From Pseudomonas putida W15Oct28 (lineage in GTDB: Bacteria > Pseudomonadota > Gammaproteobacteria > Pseudomonadales > Pseudomonadaceae), in assembly GCF_000708715.2 (NCBI RefSeq), contig NZ_JENB01000016.1:1-64000 (forward strand): DNA of 64,000 bases, written 5' to 3'. The position numbers and the translations under genes were made by a program. Positions within the stretch are counted from its first letter, which is position 1. Every line of letters starts with the position of its first letter. The notes beneath the pieces were generated by a model. It saw only the letters and a program-made list of their open reading frames with translations, did no database searches and was not told the DNA's origin. Positions 9,233 through 17,726 of the stretch are shown in pieces.

Positions 9233-10254
9233 TTGCCCGAGTAGCCGGCTGCGCACTGGTCGCCGCCGGCCTGCTCGCCGTGGGCTACAGCGCCTGGCCA
9301 GAAGCCCCGTCGCCCGTGCTGCTGTGCAACGGCTACAGTGGCCTGCCCGCTGCGCGCCAGGGCGCCTGGCTGGACGGCATGGTGCGCTTGCCAGGCGGCA
9401 CGTTCAGCTTTGGCTCGGACCGCTTCTACGACGAAGAAGGCCCGGCACATATGGCGAGCGTGTCGGGCTTGCAGATCGATGTGCATCCGGTCACCAACGC
9501 CCAGTTTGCACGCTTCGTAGCCGCTACCGGTTACCTCACCCATGCCGAGCGGGGCATCAGCCTAAAGGACGACCCCACCCTTCCCGAGCACCTGCGGGTG
9601 CCTGGCGCGATGGTGTTCCAGCAAGGGCCGGAGGTGCTCAGCCCTGGCTGGCAGTTCATGCCTGGAGCGAGTTGGCGGCACCCGCAGGGCCCCGGCAGCA
9701 GCGTGGCGGGGCTGGAAAACCACCCGGTGGTGCAGGTGGCGCTTGAGGATGCCGAGGCGTATGCACACTGGGCCGGGCGCAGGCTGCCCACCGAGGCCCA
9801 GCTGGAATACGCCATGCGCGGTGGCTTGCAGGATGCCGACTTCAGCTGGGGCACAACGGAATTGCCCAAAGGGCAGATCATGGCCAATACCTGGCAGGGC
9901 CAGTTTCCCTATCACAACGCGGCAGCCGACGGTTTCACTGGCACCTCACCGGTGGGCTGCTTCCCGACCAACCGGTTTGGCCTGTTCGATACTGGGGGGA
10001 ATGTGTGGGAACTGACCCGAACGGGCTATCGCCCTGGCCACGACCCGCAGCGTGACGCCGCCCTCGACCCGCCAGGCCCCACCCTGGACGAAAGCTTTGA
10101 CCCCGCCGAACCCGGGGTGAAAGTGGCCGTGATCAAGGGCGGGTCGCACCTGTGCTCGGCAGACCGGTGCATGCGCTACCGGCCCTCGGCGCGGCAACCG
10201 CAGCCGGTGTTCATGGCAACCTCGCACGTGGGGTTCAGAACGGTTCGTGAATAA
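9229..10254 (+). CDS. Formylglycine-generating enzyme (SUMF1/FGE family), membrane-anchored or exported
   Basis: The 341-residue product matches the FGE-sulfatase family: RLPGGTFSFGSD and HPVTNAQFARFVAATGY near the N-terminus, then HPVVQVALEDAEAYAHWAGR, RLPTEAQLEYAMRGG, NRFGLFDTGGNVWELT and the C-terminal GGSHLCSADRCMRYRPSARQ. The last segment carries the Cys pair (Cys309 and Cys314, spacing C-x4-C) used for copper-dependent oxidation of the sulfatase Cys in aerobic FGEs. An N-terminal hydrophobic stretch (residues 5-20) suggests export or anchoring, so maturation may take place at or outside the inner membrane. It overlaps the sulfatase by ATGA, and its 3' end overlaps the convergent acyl-CoA dehydrogenase by 20 bases. 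Confidence 0.9.
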   Translation: MIARVAGCALVAAGLLAVGYSAWPEAPSPVLLCNGYSGLPAARQGAWLDGMVRLPGGTFSFGSDRFYDEEGPAHMASVSGLQIDVHPVTNAQFARFVAATGYLTHAERGISLKDDPTLPEHLRVPGAMVFQQGPEVLSPGWQFMPGASWRHPQGPGSSVAGLENHPVVQVALEDAEAYAHWAGRRLPTEAQLEYAMRGGLQDADFSWGTTELPKGQIMANTWQGQFPYHNAAADGFTGTSPVGCFPTNRFGLFDTGGNVWELTRTGYRPGHDPQRDAALDPPGPTLDESFDPAEPGVKVAVIKGGSHLCSADRCMRYRPSARQPQPVFMATSHVGFRTVRE

Positions 10255-11965
10255 ACGGCAAAGGTGATGCGGCCGCTTCGATGGCCGCCACCTGCCGGTC
10301 GAAATCGGGCAGCAGGTAGTCGAAGAAGTAACGGGCACTTTCCTGCTTTTCCAGGCGCTGCGGCGCATCTACCGGCAGCGCCTGAATGCAGCGGCACGTG
10401 CGGGCCCAGGCATAGGCCTGCAAGGCTGTGCCGCACAGTTGCAGGAAGTCGCCCGCAGCCCGGTACGGGTACTCGGGGTCGTCCGCTGCGCTGACCCGCA
10501 CCTTGGTAACCACCACTTCCAGCGTGTCGCAAACCCTGCGCAACGCATCGCCCGCCTCGCCTGCGCCAGTTTCCTCCCGCAGCTCGACCAGCAGCAGCGC
10601 AAAGCCTTCACCCCCATCGCCCAGCACCTTGCGTAGCAGCAGGTCGTTGGCCTGCACTTCGTTGGTGCCTTCGTAAATCATCGCAATACGGCTGTCGCGC
10701 AGCGTTTGCTCGATGGCGAACTCGCAGGTATAGCCATAGCCGCCGAACACCTGCAGCGCCTTGCTGGCCAGGTTGAAACCGAGGTCGGTGAACACGGCCT
10801 TGATGATGGGCGTCAACAGCGCTGCCAGTTTCGAGGCTTTGGCCCGTTGTGCAAGGTCAGCTGATGCATCGGCAATATCCAGCCAGTGCGCTGCCCAGTA
10901 GCCCAGGGCCCGCATGCCTTCGGTGCGCACCCGCAGCTCCAGCAAGATTCGGCGCATGGCAGGGTGCAGGTGAATGGGGTCGGCAGCGCCCTTGGGCTGC
11001 CCCGGTGCATTCATCTGCCGGCGCTCCAGGGCATACTCCCTGGCGTACTGCCACGCCGCCTGCGCATGCGCCAGCCCCTGCAGGCCGACATGAAGCCTGG
11101 CCGAGTTCATCATCACGAACATGGCGGCCAGGCCACCGTGGGCCTGCCCCACCAGCCAGCCGCTGGCCCCCTCGAACCGCAGCGCGCAGGTGGCGCTGCC
11201 GCGAATACCCAGCTTGTGCTCTAGGCCATCGCAGTGCACGGCATTGCGCTGGCCATCGTCCAGCCATTTAGGCACCAGCAGCAGCGACAAGCCACGGCTG
11301 CCCGCCGGCGCATCCGTTAGCCGCGCCAGCACCAGATGCACAATGTCGTGTGTCAGGTCGTGGTCGCCGCCAGAGATGAACAACTTGTTGCCGGTGACGG
11401 CGTAGCGGCCGTCGCCCATGGGTTCGGCGCGACAACGCAGCAAGCCGAGGTCACTGCCGGCCTGAGGCTCGGTCAGGCACATGGTCGGCAGGGTTTCGCC
11501 GCTGACGATGCCCGGCAGATAGCGCGCCTGCAGTTCATCAGACGCATGGGTTTTCAGGCACAGGTAGGCGCCATGGGCGATGCCGGTGTACATGGCCCAG
11601 CCGTGGTTGCTGGCGAACAGCATCTCCTGCAAGGCAGCGTCCAGCACCAGGGGCAGCCCTTGCCCGCCGCGTTCGGGGGCGCAGGCCAGCGCTGGCCAGC
11701 CGCCCTCGACATAGGCACGATAGGCTGCCGCAAAACCCTCCGGCGTACGCACATTACCGTCTTCAAGGCGGCAGCCTTGGCGATCACCCGTTGCATTCAG
11801 CGGGGCCAACACCTGTTCACTGAAGCGGGCGGCCTCTTCCAGCACTTGTGTGGCCAGGTCGAGATCAAGCTCTTCATAGCGTGGCATTGCCTGCCAGGCC
11901 TGCTCGGCCCGCAGCCAGTGTTGCAGCACGAATTGCATGTCCAGCAAGGGCGCCTTCCAGAGCAT
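10235..11965 (-). CDS. Acyl-CoA dehydrogenase of the hydroxycinnamate cluster
   Basis: The 576-residue FAD enzyme has the family signatures CLTEPQAGSDLGLLRCRAEP (FAD and substrate loop), GNKLFISGGDHDL, the helix LQVFGGYGYTCEFAIEQTLRD and the catalytic-base region IAMIYEGTNEVQANDLLLRK. At 576 residues it is longer than classic enzymes (about 380) and carries the C-terminal extension of the AcdA/DUF1974-like long form. It is the distal gene of the ech-vdh-fcs-thiolase operon. Its position fits a beta-oxidation branch for hydroxycinnamoyl-CoA or saturated phenylpropanoyl-CoA, used in parallel with the non-oxidative Ech route. ATG at 11965 is used; the upstream part of the frame belongs to the antisense of the thiolase. 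Confidence 0.88.
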   Translation of the reverse strand: MLWKAPLLDMQFVLQHWLRAEQAWQAMPRYEELDLDLATQVLEEAARFSEQVLAPLNATGDRQGCRLEDGNVRTPEGFAAAYRAYVEGGWPALACAPERGGQGLPLVLDAALQEMLFASNHGWAMYTGIAHGAYLCLKTHASDELQARYLPGIVSGETLPTMCLTEPQAGSDLGLLRCRAEPMGDGRYAVTGNKLFISGGDHDLTHDIVHLVLARLTDAPAGSRGLSLLLVPKWLDDGQRNAVHCDGLEHKLGIRGSATCALRFEGASGWLVGQAHGGLAAMFVMMNSARLHVGLQGLAHAQAAWQYAREYALERRQMNAPGQPKGAADPIHLHPAMRRILLELRVRTEGMRALGYWAAHWLDIADASADLAQRAKASKLAALLTPIIKAVFTDLGFNLASKALQVFGGYGYTCEFAIEQTLRDSRIAMIYEGTNEVQANDLLLRKVLGDGGEGFALLLVELREETGAGEAGDALRRVCDTLEVVVTKVRVSAADDPEYPYRAAGDFLQLCGTALQAYAWARTCRCIQALPVDAPQRLEKQESARYFFDYLLPDFDRQVAAIEAAASPLPFIHEPF

Positions 11966-11979
11966 GGGATACCTCGCGT

Positions 11980-13221
11980 TCAAGCCGTGAATTGAGGGTT
12001 TTCGATCAGCAGCGCCATGCCTTGGCCACCACCGATGCAGGCGGCAGCGATCCCGTAGCGCAGGCCGTCCTGGCGCAGTTGCCGAGCCAGGGTGTGTACC
12101 AGCCGCAGGCCGGTGGCGGCCAAGGGGTGACCCAGGGCGATGGCACCCCCATGGACGTTGAGTTTTTCCACATCGAGCTGCAGCGCCCGGGCCACCGCCA
12201 GCACCTGGGCAGCCTGGGCCTCGTTGATTTCGAAACGGTCGATCTGTTCCAGGCGCAGGCCGCTGCGCTCCAGCAGCAGCGCGATGGCCGGAGCAGGCCC
12301 GATGCCCATGGTGTGCGGTGATACGCCAACTGCCGTGGCCATCAACAACCGCGCCAACGGCAGCCGGGTACAGGCTGAGTAGCGCGCGACCACAGCGGCA
12401 GCGGCGCCATCGACCACTGCACAACTGTTGCCAGCCGTTTGTACACCTTCACTGTGCACGGCACGCAGCCGGGCCAACGCTGCTGCATCAGTCGTCCGTG
12501 GGTGGCTGTCCCGGCTGATTTCGCTTACGCCGCGGGGCATTTCGATCCCGCGTGGCAAGCAGCCTTCAACGTCGAATGTCTCAGCCGTAACACCGACGAT
12601 TTCCTCATCGAACCAGCCCTGCTGCTGGGCGTGCAAGGCGCGCTGGTGGCTGCGCAAGGCCCAGGCATCCACAGCTTCACGGTGCAGGCCGTACTCACGC
12701 GCCAGGTTGTCTGCAGTACCGATCATGTCCACGCCGGCAGCGGGGTCGTACAGCGCTTCCCAGAGAAAGTCCTTGAAACCGACCGGCGCCCCCAGCCGAA
12801 AACCGTTACGGTGTTCGTAGGCCGCAACCGGGTTGCGCGACATCGACTCGGCGCCCACGCACAGCACCTGCTGCGCGCCACTGCGCAGTTGCTCGCCGGC
12901 CTGGCGCAACAGTTCAAGGCCGGTGCCGCAGATACGCTGCACCGCCAGCGCCGGGACGGCCTGCGGCACACCGCAGTACAAGCCCACATGCCGCGGCAGG
13001 AAGTAGGCATCGAAACTGGCCTGGGCCATGCTGCCGGCGAGCACGCTGTCGACCGCCTGCGGGGCGATACCTGCCCGAGCCAGCACCGCACGCCCGGCCT
13101 TGATCCCCAGGTCGATGGGCGACACAGCGGACAGTGCGCCACCCAGGTCTACCCAGGGGGTGCGCACCATGTCCACAATGGCCGCGTCATCGAACGTAGT
13201 ACACAGGCCGGTACTGCTCAT
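11980..13221 (-). CDS. Acetyl-CoA acetyltransferase / beta-ketothiolase
   Basis: This 413-residue thiolase carries all three catalytic elements: the nucleophilic Cys98 in RICGTGLELL, His365 in GGAIALGHPLAATG, and the second Cys395 in CIGGGQGMALL. The GHPLAATG variant differs from the usual GHPIGASG. It shares an ATGA overlap with the end of fcs, which implies translational coupling, and lies 14 bases before the acyl-CoA dehydrogenase. It would cleave the beta-ketoacyl-CoA formed in a beta-oxidative route of hydroxycinnamate degradation, releasing acetyl-CoA and an aromatic acyl-CoA. The name aat is used for this position in some strains, but I leave the symbol empty. Confidence 0.9.
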   Translation of the reverse strand: MSSTGLCTTFDDAAIVDMVRTPWVDLGGALSAVSPIDLGIKAGRAVLARAGIAPQAVDSVLAGSMAQASFDAYFLPRHVGLYCGVPQAVPALAVQRICGTGLELLRQAGEQLRSGAQQVLCVGAESMSRNPVAAYEHRNGFRLGAPVGFKDFLWEALYDPAAGVDMIGTADNLAREYGLHREAVDAWALRSHQRALHAQQQGWFDEEIVGVTAETFDVEGCLPRGIEMPRGVSEISRDSHPRTTDAAALARLRAVHSEGVQTAGNSCAVVDGAAAAVVARYSACTRLPLARLLMATAVGVSPHTMGIGPAPAIALLLERSGLRLEQIDRFEINEAQAAQVLAVARALQLDVEKLNVHGGAIALGHPLAATGLRLVHTLARQLRQDGLRYGIAAACIGGGQGMALLIENPQFTA

Positions 13222-15101
13222 GGCCGACCCTGTGCGAGCAGCTGGGTCGGGCCTTCGCCGCGGTACAGCGCGTCTACCTGCGCGGCCCGCCGCTGCAGCA
13301 CAGCACGCTGGTTGATCGAACCCTTGTCGGTGATTTCGCCCGCGTCGATCGACGGCGGCTCTTCGAGCAGCGCCAGCCACTCGATGCGGCTGGCGTTGCC
13401 CTGGGCGTCACGGTTCAGGCGCGCCAGCCAGGCGGCAAACCAGTTGCGCACCGTGTCACTGCCCAGCACCTCGGCATCGCTGGCATCGGCCGGCAGGCCA
13501 GCAAGTGCCCGGCACTCGGGCAAACGCGGGAACACCAGCACCCCCAGGCACTCGCGGTCCGGCGCGGTTACCACGATGTCCTGCACATAGGGCGAGCCTT
13601 CCAGCACCGCACGGTTGCGTAGCGGGCCGACACTGACGAATACCCCGGACGACAATTTGAAGTCCTCGGCGATACGGCCATCGAACATCAGGCCCTGCTC
13701 GGGCTGCTGCAGGTCGGCGAGCTTCAGTGCATCGCCCGAGCAGTAGAACCCCTCCTCGTCAAAGGCCTCGGCGGTTTGCTGCGGCGAACGCCAGTACCCC
13801 GGCATGATGTGCGGGCCACGAAAGCGCGCCTCCAGCTTGTCGGCCTGGGGCACCAGCTTCACTTCGCAACCCGGCGCCGGCAGCCCCACATAACCGGCCA
13901 TCGACAACGGCCCGGTGGTGAAGGTGCAGGACGGCGCCGCTTCGGTCATACCGAGGCCAGCCATCATGCGGATACGCTCGCCACAGTGCTGCTCGGCGAT
14001 CCGGTCCAGGCGGTCCCACACGCTTTGCGACAGGCCCGCGGCGGCGAAGAAAAACAGCTTGATGCGGGCGAAGAACACGTCACGCAACTGGGCGTCCTGC
14101 TCCAGTGCCTTGGCCAGTTCTTCCCAGCCCTTGGGCACGGTCAAGTAGGCCGTTGGCGAGATTTCGCGCAGGTTGCGCAAGGTTTCGCCGAAGCCTTGCG
14201 GGGTGGGTTTGCCCGCGTCCAGGTAAAAGCTGCCGCCGTTGTACAGCACGATGCCAAGGTTGTGGCTGCCGCCAAAGGTGTGGTTCCAGGGCAGCCAGTC
14301 CACCAGCACCGGCGGCTCTTCAGCGAACACCGGGAAGGTTTGCAGCAGCATCTGCTGGTTGGCACACAGCATGCGCTGAGTGGTGATCACCGCCTTGGGC
14401 AGTTTGGTGGAGCCCGACGTGAAGAGGAACTTGGCGATGGTGTCGGGCCCGGTTGCGGCAAACGCTGCATCGCCAGCAGCGGTGTCGCAGGGTTGCAGCA
14501 GGCTGTCGAAGCTCAAATGCCGACGCCCCGGCGCTTCGCCGCGCATGCTGACCACGGGTACCGAGGCATCAAGCACGGCATCGAAGGCGCGCAGAAACGG
14601 CTGAGTATCGGTGGTGAACACCAGGCCGGGGGTTAACACCTGGCACACATGCCGCAGCTTGGCAAAGTCCTGCGACAGCAGCGCATAGGCCGGCGATACC
14701 GGGCAATACGGGATGCCGGCATACATCGCACCCAGCGCAATCTGCAGATGCTCGATGTCATTGCCGGAAAACAATGCCAACGGCCGCTCGGCGCTCAGGC
14801 CGAAGCCCAGCAGGTGGGTTGCGATGGTGCGCACCTGGCTGAGCATTTGCGCATAGGTGACCTCGCGCCAGGCGCCGTCAGGCTCACGCGCGGCAATAAA
14901 AATTGTATCGGGGCGCATCTGCGCCCAGTGCAGCAGCCGGTCGAGCAAACGCGCAGGCAGCGGCGCCAGGGGCTCGACCGGCTGCATGCGCAGGATGCCG
15001 TCGGCTTCACTGACCTGCACCTGAGGGTGCCCGATGGACACCTGCCGGTAGGGCGGGCATTGGCCAGGGTCGGACGACCGTAAGCGGGCTTCGGTATTCA
15101 C
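13218..15101 (-). CDS. fcs: Feruloyl-CoA synthetase
   Basis: This 627-residue ANL-family CoA ligase activates ferulate, p-coumarate or caffeate with ATP and CoA. The P-loop FLFTSGSTKLPKAV, the segment WLPWNHTFGGSHNLG, the A5-like motif GLGMTEAAPSC and FYCSGDALKL fit the family. A GTG start at 15101 is chosen because AAGGAG lies eight bases upstream. This gives a product the size I recall for P. putida Fcs, while the longer frame has no ribosome site. The leader reads TACAACAAGAACAAGGAG, a CA-rich stretch overlapping the ribosome site. Together with ech and vdh it makes the complete non-oxidative conversion of ferulate to vanillate. Confidence 0.95.
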   Translation of the reverse strand: MNTEARLRSSDPGQCPPYRQVSIGHPQVQVSEADGILRMQPVEPLAPLPARLLDRLLHWAQMRPDTIFIAAREPDGAWREVTYAQMLSQVRTIATHLLGFGLSAERPLALFSGNDIEHLQIALGAMYAGIPYCPVSPAYALLSQDFAKLRHVCQVLTPGLVFTTDTQPFLRAFDAVLDASVPVVSMRGEAPGRRHLSFDSLLQPCDTAAGDAAFAATGPDTIAKFLFTSGSTKLPKAVITTQRMLCANQQMLLQTFPVFAEEPPVLVDWLPWNHTFGGSHNLGIVLYNGGSFYLDAGKPTPQGFGETLRNLREISPTAYLTVPKGWEELAKALEQDAQLRDVFFARIKLFFFAAAGLSQSVWDRLDRIAEQHCGERIRMMAGLGMTEAAPSCTFTTGPLSMAGYVGLPAPGCEVKLVPQADKLEARFRGPHIMPGYWRSPQQTAEAFDEEGFYCSGDALKLADLQQPEQGLMFDGRIAEDFKLSSGVFVSVGPLRNRAVLEGSPYVQDIVVTAPDRECLGVLVFPRLPECRALAGLPADASDAEVLGSDTVRNWFAAWLARLNRDAQGNASRIEWLALLEEPPSIDAGEITDKGSINQRAVLQRRAAQVDALYRGEGPTQLLAQGRP

Positions 15102-15175
15102 GCAGGTTGCTCCTTGTTCTTGTTGTACATCCTGCCGCCGCCCGGCCCTGCCGGTGGCGGCCAATCGCGTGTTGC

Positions 15176-16624
15176 TCAGATGGGATAATGCCGCGGGCCA
15201 TGCTGCAGGGTGACCCAGCGCAACTGGGTGAACTGGTCGATGGCCGTGCGGCTGCCGAAGCTGCCGTAGCCGCTCGACTTGACCCCGCCAAACGGCATCT
15301 GCGCCTCGTCGTGCACGGTCGGGCCATTGATATGGCAGATGCCCGACTCCACCCGCTGGGCCAGGGCCAGCGCCCGGCTGGTGTCGCGGCTGAAGATGGC
15401 CGACGACAGGCCGAACTCGGAGTCGTTGGCCAGCTTCAGCAGGGCCTCGTCACCCTCAGCGCGCAACACCACCGCCACCGGCCCGAAAGACTCCTCGCCA
15501 TACAGGCGCATGCTGCTGTCGACGTGGTCGAGCAGGGTCGGCTGCAGGATGCTGCCCTCCAGCTGGCCGCCGCACACCAGGCGTGCGCCCTTGGCCACCG
15601 CATCATCGATCAGGGCTTTGATGCGCTCACCGGCCGCGCCGCTGACCAGCGAGCCGAGCACTGACGTGCTGGCCTGTGGGTCGCCGGCGCGCAGCCCGGC
15701 CACCTTCACCGCCAGCTTGTCGACGAAGGCGTCGGCGATGCGGCTGTCCACCACCAGCCGCTCCGTGGACATGCAGATTTGCCCCTGGTTGAAGTAGGCG
15801 CCAAACGCTGCGGCTTCGACGGTAGCGTCCAGGTCAGCGTCGTCCAGTACCAGCAACGGGGCTTTGCCGCCCAGCTCCAGCAAAGCTGGCTTGAGGTGCC
15901 GGGCGGCCAGCTCACCGACAATGCGCCCGACGTGGGTGGAACCTGTGAAGTTGACGCGGCGCACGGCCGGGTTGGCAATCAACCGCTCAACGATGGCCGG
16001 GGCGTCCTCCGGGGCGTTGCTGATCACGTTGACCACACCGTCGCCCAGGCCTGCATCGTGCAGCACCTGGCCGATCAGCCGGTGCACGGCCGGGCTCAGC
16101 TCCGAGGCCTTGAGCACCACCGTGTTGCCGCACGCCAGTGGCATGGCGATGGCGCGGGTGCCAAGGATGACCGGGGCGTTCCAGGGGGCGATGCCCAGCA
16201 CCACGCCACAAGGTGCGCGCAAGGCCATGGCGAAACTGCCGGGCACATCCGAGGGGATGACTTCGCCGGTAATCTGCGTGGTCATGGCGGCAGCTTCGCG
16301 CAGCATATTGGCGGCCAGTTTCACATTGAAGCCATACCAGTTGGCCATGGCCCCGGTTTCACCCGCCGCCGCGATAAACTCGTTTGCCCGCGCCTGCAGC
16401 AGGTCCGCGCCGGCCAGCAGACGGCTGCGACGCTCGCCGGGCGCCAAGGCGGCCCAGGCCGGGAACGCGGCACTGGCAGCGGCTATCGCCGCATCGGCAT
16501 CGTCCAGCGTGGCGGCGGCGACTTGCGACACCACTTCACCGGTGACCGGGTTGCGGCGTTCGAAGGTACGTCCATCGCTGGCGGGGCGCGACCGCCCGCC
16601 TATCAGCAAAGGCACCTGCAACAT
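15176..16624 (-). CDS. vdh: Vanillin dehydrogenase
   Basis: This 482-residue NAD-dependent aldehyde dehydrogenase oxidises vanillin (and 4-hydroxybenzaldehyde) to the acid. Catalytic Cys284 lies in FNQGQICMSTERL, the general base Glu250 in LLELGGKAP, the oxyanion Asn149 in GIAPWNAPV, and the C-terminal motif is MPFGGVKSSGYGSFG. The identification as Vdh rests on its place between ech and fcs, since close aldehyde dehydrogenases share these motifs. The leader TACAACAAGAGGAATAAGC combines a CA motif with the ribosome site. It follows ech by 72 bases. Confidence 0.95.
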   Translation of the reverse strand: MLQVPLLIGGRSRPASDGRTFERRNPVTGEVVSQVAAATLDDADAAIAAASAAFPAWAALAPGERRSRLLAGADLLQARANEFIAAAGETGAMANWYGFNVKLAANMLREAAAMTTQITGEVIPSDVPGSFAMALRAPCGVVLGIAPWNAPVILGTRAIAMPLACGNTVVLKASELSPAVHRLIGQVLHDAGLGDGVVNVISNAPEDAPAIVERLIANPAVRRVNFTGSTHVGRIVGELAARHLKPALLELGGKAPLLVLDDADLDATVEAAAFGAYFNQGQICMSTERLVVDSRIADAFVDKLAVKVAGLRAGDPQASTSVLGSLVSGAAGERIKALIDDAVAKGARLVCGGQLEGSILQPTLLDHVDSSMRLYGEESFGPVAVVLRAEGDEALLKLANDSEFGLSSAIFSRDTSRALALAQRVESGICHINGPTVHDEAQMPFGGVKSSGYGSFGSRTAIDQFTQLRWVTLQHGPRHYPI

Positions 16625-16696
16625 GCTTATTCCTCTTGTTGTACTTATCGGGAATATCCGCAGGCTGTGGCCGGTGATGGCCCAGCCCGCCTGAAC

Positions 16697-17527
16697 TCAG
16701 CGCTTGTAGGCCTGCAGGCCCGGCTTGATGCTCTTGTCATCGAGGAACTGCTTCATGCCCTGCTCGCGCCCACCTTCGGTGTCCAGCAGGCGGGACTGGT
16801 CGAGTTTGGCGTACAGGTAGTCTTCGTTCTGCTCCCAGGTCAGTTCGCGGCAGCGCTTGAAACCGTTCTTGGCCGCACGCAGCACCACCGGGTTTTTTTC
16901 CAGCAGGTTAAGCGCCAGTTCGCGGGTGACGTCGCGCAATTGCGCCAGCGGCACGCTTTCGTTAACCAGCCCCATCTCGGCAGCCTTAGGCCCGCCGAAG
17001 GTTTTGCCAGTCATGATGTAGTACAGCGACTGGCGGTGGCCAACGGTATCGGCCATGGCTTTGCTGACCAGGTTGCCCGGCGGGATGCCCCAGTTGATTT
17101 CCGACAGGCCAAAGGTGGCTTCGTCGGCACAGATGGCCAGGTCGCAGGCCACCAGCGGGCTGAAGCCGCCGCCAAAGCACCAGCCGTTGACCATGGCGAT
17201 AGTCGGCTTGGCATACATGCGCAACAGCCTCCATTGCCATTGCGAGGCATCGCGGCGGATTTTTTCCTGGAGAATTTCCGGGCCGGCGTCCACCTCACGG
17301 AAGTATTCCTTCAGGTCCATGCCTGCGGTCCACGATTCACCCGCGCCGGTCAGCACCAGCACGCCGGCTTCGCCGTCCTGCTCCAGGGTTTCCAGCACGT
17401 CGACCATTTCCCGGTTCAGCGTGGGGCTCATTGCATTGCGCTTTTCCGGGCGGTTGAGGGTGACCCAGGCAATGCCCGACTCCAGTTCGACCTTCACGGT
17501 AGCCCAGCGGCCTTCGTATTTGCTCAT
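16697..17527 (-). CDS. ech: Feruloyl-CoA hydratase/lyase (HCHL)
   Basis: This 276-residue crotonase hydrates feruloyl-CoA and cleaves the adduct to vanillin and acetyl-CoA. Residues known to be important in hydroxycinnamoyl-CoA hydratase-lyase fall at the same numbers here: Met70 (WTAGMDLKEY), Ser123 (GGGFSPL), Glu143 (GLSEINWGIPPG) and Tyr239 (DYLYAKLD). This is strong evidence for the specific enzyme over a generic enoyl-CoA hydratase. It is the first gene of the catabolic operon. A TTGACA -35 element and an operator-like palindrome lie upstream, opposite the MarR regulator, and the leader contains GAACAACAAGAG. Confidence 0.97.
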   Translation of the reverse strand: MSKYEGRWATVKVELESGIAWVTLNRPEKRNAMSPTLNREMVDVLETLEQDGEAGVLVLTGAGESWTAGMDLKEYFREVDAGPEILQEKIRRDASQWQWRLLRMYAKPTIAMVNGWCFGGGFSPLVACDLAICADEATFGLSEINWGIPPGNLVSKAMADTVGHRQSLYYIMTGKTFGGPKAAEMGLVNESVPLAQLRDVTRELALNLLEKNPVVLRAAKNGFKRCRELTWEQNEDYLYAKLDQSRLLDTEGGREQGMKQFLDDKSIKPGLQAYKR

Positions 17528-17726
17528 GGTTCTGCACTCTTGTTGTTCGAGGTGGTGAACACCAAGCTAAGCGAGCAAATTAGTTATGTCAATTAACCAT
17601 TATGAAAATTATCTTTTTCTTCACAGCCTGTGTGGCGGTTATTTCCCAGTCACTCCCCTAGCCGGATGACGCCAAGGCAGGCAGACTGGGTAACTTTCTT
17701 ATCCATGAGCCAGGAGCCTGCACCCC
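17528..17726. promoter_or_regulatory. ech/MarR divergent promoter and operator
   Basis: On the minus strand TTGACA (17587-17592 in plus coordinates) is followed after 17 bases by TAGCTT, a good sigma-70-type promoter for ech. GTTATGTCAATTAAC (17583-17597) is an imperfect palindrome with GTTA/TAAC arms that covers the -35 box, a likely site for the neighbouring MarR repressor. GAACAACAAG (17539-17548, minus strand) is a Crc/Hfq-like CA motif next to the ech ribosome site. Confidence 0.6.

Noticed and set aside
12439..13590. Rightward 383-codon frame
   Set aside because: It is antisense to the thiolase and fcs genes, whose catalytic motifs are intact. The frame is a by-product of high GC.
15779..17596. 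Rightward 605-codon frame
   Set aside because: It is opposite to vdh and ech, whose active-site residues are all conserved.
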